DNA of 27,151 bases from Saprospiraceae bacterium UBA2365 (GTDB lineage Bacteria > Bacteroidota > Bacteroidia > Chitinophagales > Saprospiraceae). Both the position numbers and the translations under genes were made by a program. Below are positions 23,277 to 27,151 of the stretch, one piece after another (within the stretch, counting starts at the first letter, position 1; each line of letters opens with the position of its first letter). The stretch spans positions 1 through 27,151 of the forward strand of contig DDTL01000022.1 of the NCBI GenBank assembly GCA_002344345.1, read 5' to 3'. The notes under the pieces were generated by a model. It did not search any database. It was not told where the DNA came from and saw only the letters and a list, made by a program, of their open reading frames with translations.

Positions 23277-24896
23277 TTATTTACCAATTTTATGCATGGC
23301 TTCAGCAAACTCAATTTTAGAGACTTTGAGTTTGTTTTTAATTTTGAGTTTGTAGTTATAAACAGTTTGGGGAGAATAGTGGAGAAAACTCGCAATTTTA
23401 CTGCTATCTGTTATACCCAGACGGATAAGAGCAAAAACCCGGAGTTCGGGTGTTAGAATATCACCCGTTTTGGACAAAATTCTTTCATTATCTTTAAGCA
23501 ATTCATTGAACTCTTCTAAAAAGTTTGGAAAAATATTTAGAAAAATTGCATCGAAATTTTTGTAAAACTCTTTTAGTTCAGCAGGCACGAGTGATAAACT
23601 TGTCATTCTTCTTGCTTCTTCCAACTTGTTGGTGACCAAACTGTGATTTAAATTGAGCCTGAATTTTTCAAGTTTATTGATATAATCGGAATAAAAGTTA
23701 AAGACCGAGCCGATGTATTCTTCTTTGATCTGATTAGTCTCTGAAAGTTGCTTATTAAGATGATCGAGATCCTTATTCACTTGTTTCAATTCCTCGTTGA
23801 GGTTATGCATTGACTTTTTGGCAAAAGAAAGTTTATTGATCTGCCTCCAAATTAAAAAAATGCTGATGACCAATATGACGGACAGGATGGATATCAAACC
23901 TAAATATTTTATCAGTCTTTGCTTCTCTTGTTTAATTTTTTTATCATAAGCTGCAGTTATAATTGGCAGAGTTTCAGAAATTTCGAGCACCCTGAATCTC
24001 GCATTGCAAAATGATGCATCTTCCAAAGAGCATTTAATATATGTATATGCTCTGTTAATTTGACCTTCCTGAAAAAGAATTACTGCTAATTTTCTGAGTG
24101 CAATATAGCCTTTAACTGCTTTTTTCAGATCAGAAATTGCTGAAATAGCCAAAAACTGCATTTCTTTTTCTTTATTACCTTTTTTTTCATAAACTTGTGA
24201 TAATCCATAAGCTATCATGCCCATGCTCACATCATCGTTTTGATGTTCATTGTAGCATTGGTTCATCAAATGCAATGCTTTTTCATAACGCCCTTGTTCC
24301 AGGAGTTTTCCATTCTTTACTAACTGATATCCCAGAGAATTTAAATCAATAATTTGCAGAATGGAATCTTTGTATTGACTGATTAACTTGTCATAATTAT
24401 TCTTTTCATACTGGGTCAAAGAATTTGCAGACATCAATGAATAAAGAGAATGATAGAGATGGAAATAATAAGGCCAATATTCCTTATCAAGTTTTTTGCG
24501 AACAATATTATTTGTAATGTCAAGAGATTCCTTATACATTCCCATGATGCCGAGTATCTCGGCAGTGTTCATCTTCGCAAAATATACCAGCTGTTTGTCA
24601 TTTAACTCTTCAGCGATAAGCAGTTTTTTTTCAGCGACAGACAAAGCTGAGTTCATGTTGTAATGTCTGTACTCTTTGAAAAGCAACTGATATATGTCAT
24701 ACCTTTTCTTCAGGTCAGCTTCCTGATTGATCAATGTCTGTAAGCTGTCAATCCTGCGTTCTCTGATTTCACTGTATACCGACTTTTCACTTATGGTTTT
24801 GTCGAGTTCACCCAATAAAATATCCAATTGTTTCTGTGCAGTGACAATACTCAGATTCAGCAACAGAAGAATGATTATTTTGATTGATTTTTTCAA
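23277..24896 (-). CDS. Membrane-spanning TPR/HTH regulator (DUF6377-like) of the SusCD locus
   Basis: A 539-residue one-component sensor. Signal peptide 1-21 (ends VTAQ). Residues about 40-320 are helical TPR-like repeats predicted to face the periplasm (for example YFAKMNTAEILGIMGMYKES, YGLSQVYEKKGNKEKEM). A single transmembrane helix follows (331-350), then a coiled coil (353-395, LNEELKQVNKDLDHLNKQL). The C-terminal HTH (481-522) reads LTPELRVFALIRLG, then SKIASFLHYSPQTVYNYKLKIKNKL, which is LuxR-like. This layout is known for regulators beside SusCD loci in Bacteroidota. It probably senses a ligand outside the inner membrane and activates susC. A terminator separates it from susC. Confidence 0.85.
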   Translation of the reverse strand: MKKSIKIIILLLLNLSIVTAQKQLDILLGELDKTISEKSVYSEIRERRIDSLQTLINQEADLKKRYDIYQLLFKEYRHYNMNSALSVAEKKLLIAEELNDKQLVYFAKMNTAEILGIMGMYKESLDITNNIVRKKLDKEYWPYYFHLYHSLYSLMSANSLTQYEKNNYDKLISQYKDSILQIIDLNSLGYQLVKNGKLLEQGRYEKALHLMNQCYNEHQNDDVSMGMIAYGLSQVYEKKGNKEKEMQFLAISAISDLKKAVKGYIALRKLAVILFQEGQINRAYTYIKCSLEDASFCNARFRVLEISETLPIITAAYDKKIKQEKQRLIKYLGLISILSVILVISIFLIWRQINKLSFAKKSMHNLNEELKQVNKDLDHLNKQLSETNQIKEEYIGSVFNFYSDYINKLEKFRLNLNHSLVTNKLEEARRMTSLSLVPAELKEFYKNFDAIFLNIFPNFLEEFNELLKDNERILSKTGDILTPELRVFALIRLGITDSSKIASFLHYSPQTVYNYKLKIKNKLKVSKIEFAEAMHKIGK

Positions 24897-24928
24897 TTTT
24901 TTTTGGAGATAATACTTATGAATGCTGG

Positions 24929-24936
24929 CAAAAATA
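24929..24936 (-). promoter_or_regulatory. -7 promoter element of the regulator gene
   Basis: Minus-strand TATTTTTG, an exact TAnnTTTG match, 33 nt upstream of the ATG at 24896. No -33 TTTG is seen at the usual distance. The remainder of 24937-25276 shows no convincing gene. Confidence 0.45.
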
Positions 24937-25276
24937 AGGGAATTTCACTTTTGATCCGTTATTAATTTCTTCCAGGAAGTAAAATTTTATGGTTTAGGAA
25001 TGGTAAATAAATAAGATATGCAGAATTGGCGAAGTAATTTTGTTCTTTTTCAAGGCTTAAATGAGGTAAACAGGAGTAGCTTTTTAACGAGTATATAACA
25101 CTGGAAAAGGACAAAAGAACAAGCCAAAATGTTTAGGTTATTTTTTTCAATTCTTAACTTATCATTAAAGAAAAGAAGCGGTTATCTGACTAAACGTCAA
25201 ATTTGCTATTTTTATGCAAAAAAAGCCATCCAGACAGAACGGAGATTTGTTGGTGAATACAACCAACAAGAGCTAC

Positions 25277-25300
25277 AAAAAGGTCGTTCCCTCAACGGCC
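25277..25300 (-). terminator. Intrinsic terminator of the lipoprotein operon
   Basis: On the minus strand GGCCGTT and AACGACC form a 7-bp stem (one G-U pair) with a 5-nt loop (25282-25300), followed by TTTTT (complement of 25277-25281). It lies 13 nt past the stop codon of the 25314-25844 gene. Confidence 0.7.
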
Positions 25301-25313
25301 TCGTTACGTTTCT

Positions 25314-25844
25314 TCATTTCTTCAAATAGGTGATCAATTCACAATACGTCGCAAAGTCATTGGCATTCAATGTTTCCAAAGAATAACTATTGAGTGTTTT
25401 GACCAGATTCTTTTTGGCCAGTGAAGGCCAGGCGTACCAGGGTTTGATCTTTTGGAGCAGATTTTTATCAGGAATATACAAATAGAACCTGTCAAGACAC
25501 CGGCAAGGATCATTCAATGTCTGAGTTGCGCAAAGCAGGAAGTAATCCTGTCTGTTTGCGATCAATACCCAATACAGATAATCATTTTTGTCCTTTAATA
25601 ACACCTTTTGAGGCTCGCCTTCGACAACCAAATAATTCAGGTTGTTTACATTCAATTCTGCTAAAGCCAAATCTAATCTTGGATCTATACTTTCTTCTTG
25701 TTTCGAAAATAATAAATCCATTGAAATTAGCCAATTTGGCAAGTCGTCTGAACTTGTTAGTATTGTTGTTATTTGAGAAATTAATTGTGAATTAGGGCAA
25801 ATTGCCCAAAACCAAAATATAATAAACCGAAAACTATTTTTCAT
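25314..25844 (-). CDS. Uncharacterised secreted protein
   Basis: A 176-residue protein of no recognised family. The N-terminus (about 5-24, FRFIIFWFWAICPNSQLISQ) looks like a signal peptide. The mature part has two Cys near CRCLDRF and a CATQ, and otherwise shows alternating hydrophobic residues (YLVVEGEPQKVLLKDKNDYL, YWVLIANRQDYFLLC) suggestive of beta strands. It starts 8 nt after the upstream lipoprotein gene and ends in an intrinsic terminator, so the two genes form a unit and may act together, for example as an effector with a partner. That role is a guess. Confidence 0.7.
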   Translation of the reverse strand: MKNSFRFIIFWFWAICPNSQLISQITTILTSSDDLPNWLISMDLLFSKQEESIDPRLDLALAELNVNNLNYLVVEGEPQKVLLKDKNDYLYWVLIANRQDYFLLCATQTLNDPCRCLDRFYLYIPDKNLLQKIKPWYAWPSLAKKNLVKTLNSYSLETLNANDFATYCELITYLKK

Positions 25845-25852
25845 AAAAATTA

Positions 25853-26641
25853 TTAATCTTTAGTGAATAAATCATAAAGATCTCCTGCAGTTTTACTTGT
25901 TGATGTTGAAACTGTCACAGCTGTTGCAATACCTTTTATTACATTAGGTGGTGTACTGCTGTAAAATCCGGTAAAAAATCCAGCTGCCGCACCGACTGCA
26001 TCGCCACAAACCATCCAAAACTTTTTCCAATCCCATCTACTTTGTGGAAATGTATAATTTTCCCAATAGTAAGCAGAGAATCTGCCTGCAGATGCCATAG
26101 TAAAAGTGCCTGGCAAATCTTCCGGATCATAATTGTTTAATAATAACTCCTCCATATCTTTAATATCATCAATGATATCACAAGCATTTGAACCATCGAA
26201 TCTGGCTAAAATATCAACCAACTCAGTCATATAATACTTGTCAGTTGATGAGGTAGACAGACCTGAGATAAAAGTTTTTAATGTATCTTCCTCAAGACCA
26301 TCAAAATATAATGCAACATCACTTGAATCCAGCAAATAAGGTTGTACCCAACTCCCAAATTCCGAGATCAGAACAGAATCCATTACATCAAAAGCATCAG
26401 ATAAGGTTCCTCTGGGATCAATATGTTCAGCAAACTCATCCAAAATGTCATTATGATAAATACCGACAGAATCAAAATCATTACTTAAATTCCTTGGATA
26501 ACATAAACCATTATTGTCTGAAGTTGGGTTAGTGATATCCGTATTAGGATCATTTAAAATAATTTCATCTTTTTTGCAGGAATTCACAGTTAAAACAATT
26601 GTAAGAAAAAATAAAATTAGAAATAATGCAAAATTTTTCAT
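25853..26641 (-). CDS. Lipoprotein with Gly/Ala-rich hydrophobic C-terminal segment
   Basis: A 262-residue lipoprotein. The hydrophobic leader ends in VNSC with Cys22 and KKDE after it, typical of Bacteroidota surface lipoproteins. Residues 30-200 are acidic and helical (ILDEFAEHI, FDVMDSVLISEFGSWV, ELVDILARFDG). The end is different: WDWKKFW (203-209), then a Gly/Ala-rich stretch, GDAVGAAAGFFTGFY (213-227) and NVIKGIATAVTVSTS (233-247), which could insert in a membrane. This resembles the hydrophobic tails of some bacteriocin-like or toxin proteins, but no family was recognised. It forms an operon with the next gene. Confidence 0.75.
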   Translation of the reverse strand: MKNFALFLILFFLTIVLTVNSCKKDEIILNDPNTDITNPTSDNNGLCYPRNLSNDFDSVGIYHNDILDEFAEHIDPRGTLSDAFDVMDSVLISEFGSWVQPYLLDSSDVALYFDGLEEDTLKTFISGLSTSSTDKYYMTELVDILARFDGSNACDIIDDIKDMEELLLNNYDPEDLPGTFTMASAGRFSAYYWENYTFPQSRWDWKKFWMVCGDAVGAAAGFFTGFYSSTPPNVIKGIATAVTVSTSTSKTAGDLYDLFTKD

Positions 26642-26691
26642 AATATTGTAGTTAGGTTTATTTTCCCGATTGGGAAGATTTATATTTTACG

Positions 26692-26717
26692 TTGCTCTGT
26701 TCCCACAAACAGGGCAA
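26692..26717. repeat. Hairpin upstream of the lipoprotein operon
   Basis: TTGC-CTGTT and AACAG-GCAA arms, each with one extra base, fold around CCCACA (26692-26717). A second small hairpin TTCCC/GGGAA is at 26663-26676. On the plus strand the first is followed by TGTTTTATTT. The function is unknown; it may be an end-of-transcript signal for something to the left or a leader structure. Confidence 0.4.
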
Positions 26718-27151
26718 TGTTTTATTTAGGTTTTTTCGATATCGACAGAAAGGGAAAACTGCCGGTTTTTACACCTTATTCAGTATGCAAAAACTTAAAG
26801 AATCTATCATTGGATGAAAATTTAAATGTGAACAAATATTTCCAATCGAGTGGTCAGTTTCAATTCCGGTAAAACTGTTGTAATAAAATCAAGAGGCAAT
26901 GTACTATAAATAAAGCAGATTGTCAATGATTTATGTGAGAAAAATTACCCCCCCAATTTAGATTAATTCTAAATATATTGAATGGAAAATTATTGAAGCC
27001 TTTTGTTTACAGCCGTTGCCGGTTTTTTCACCAGCGACTTAATAGTATAAGTATGGAATTTGCAGCTGTTGGTTTGTTATAAGTACCGTCAAAATATATT
27101 ATTGTTAATCATGTAGTTATATTTTAGGTACGTCAAAAAATTTTGCTGATA
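26718..27151. other. AT-rich stretch with no convincing gene
   Basis: No long frame on either strand. A 51-codon frame (ATG 26717 to TAA 26872) has no recognisable product. TGCCGGTTTTT(A/T)CACC occurs at 26760 and 27017, and a run of seven C lies at 26949-26955. The sequence is cut at the right edge. Confidence 0.5.

Noticed and set aside
25129..25329. 66-codon plus-strand frame
   Set aside because: It overlaps the terminator of the minus-strand operon, and its composition is not like that of a known protein.
26717..26872. 51-codon frame at the right end
   Set aside because: It begins in a hairpin, has no recognised product and no promoter box; chance cannot be excluded.

Overview
The window comes from a Bacteroidota genome, most likely an anaerobic or gut/sediment member of the Bacteroidales/Marinilabiliales. 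The evidence is a SusC/SusD pair, lipoproteins with Bacteroidota-style lipoboxes, a type IX sorting-like module, several TAnnTTTG-type -7 promoter elements in place of sigma70 -10 boxes, and little Shine-Dalgarno signal. No rRNA, tRNA, CRISPR array, transposase or integrase gene was found.

Layout. (1) 1-240: tandem hairpin-forming repeats running off the left edge. (2) 288-4186: a divergent pair, a MocA-like nucleotidyltransferase and a large YgfK-type flavin/Fe-S oxidoreductase, with overlapping promoters in an 86-bp gap. (3) About 4.3-8.8 kb: an AT-richer accessory stretch with a WG-repeat secreted protein, a higBA toxin-antitoxin pair, an AAA/DUF4143 ATPase, a yefM-yoeB pair and a higA antitoxin beside a 19-codon stump of its lost toxin. 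Three imperfect palindromes separate the WG gene and higBA. The 10-bp inverted match at the two ends of the WG segment is what integron gene cassettes show. (4) 8.8-14.0 kb: a lipoprotein M28 peptidase, a four-helix-bundle gene, and a 1112-residue secreted enzyme that joins a PNGase F-like domain to a GH29 alpha-L-fucosidase. (5) 14.2-16.5 kb: a compact C-M-R restriction-modification operon whose promoter elements are laid over two identical operators. (6) 16.8-24.9 kb: a nutrient-uptake locus with a membrane-spanning TPR/HTH regulator, SusC, SusD and a histidine acid phosphatase. Two MITE-like elements lie between susD and the phosphatase. (7) 25.3-26.6 kb: a two-gene operon of an uncharacterised secreted protein and a lipoprotein, followed by about 500 bp with no convincing gene.

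How the genes work together. The fusion enzyme is predicted to strip N-glycans from glycoproteins and remove fucose, and the neighbouring M28 peptidase could degrade the exposed peptide. The SusCD locus with a phosphatase and no glycosidase suggests uptake of a phosphorylated substrate, such as an inositol phosphate or phospho-sugar, or phosphate scavenging. Its regulator is terminated by a strong hairpin before susC, which has its own promoter. YgfK and MocA belong to the accessory set of selenium-dependent molybdenum hydroxylases, but the hydroxylase is not in this window. All functions are assigned by reading the sequence; no database search was run.
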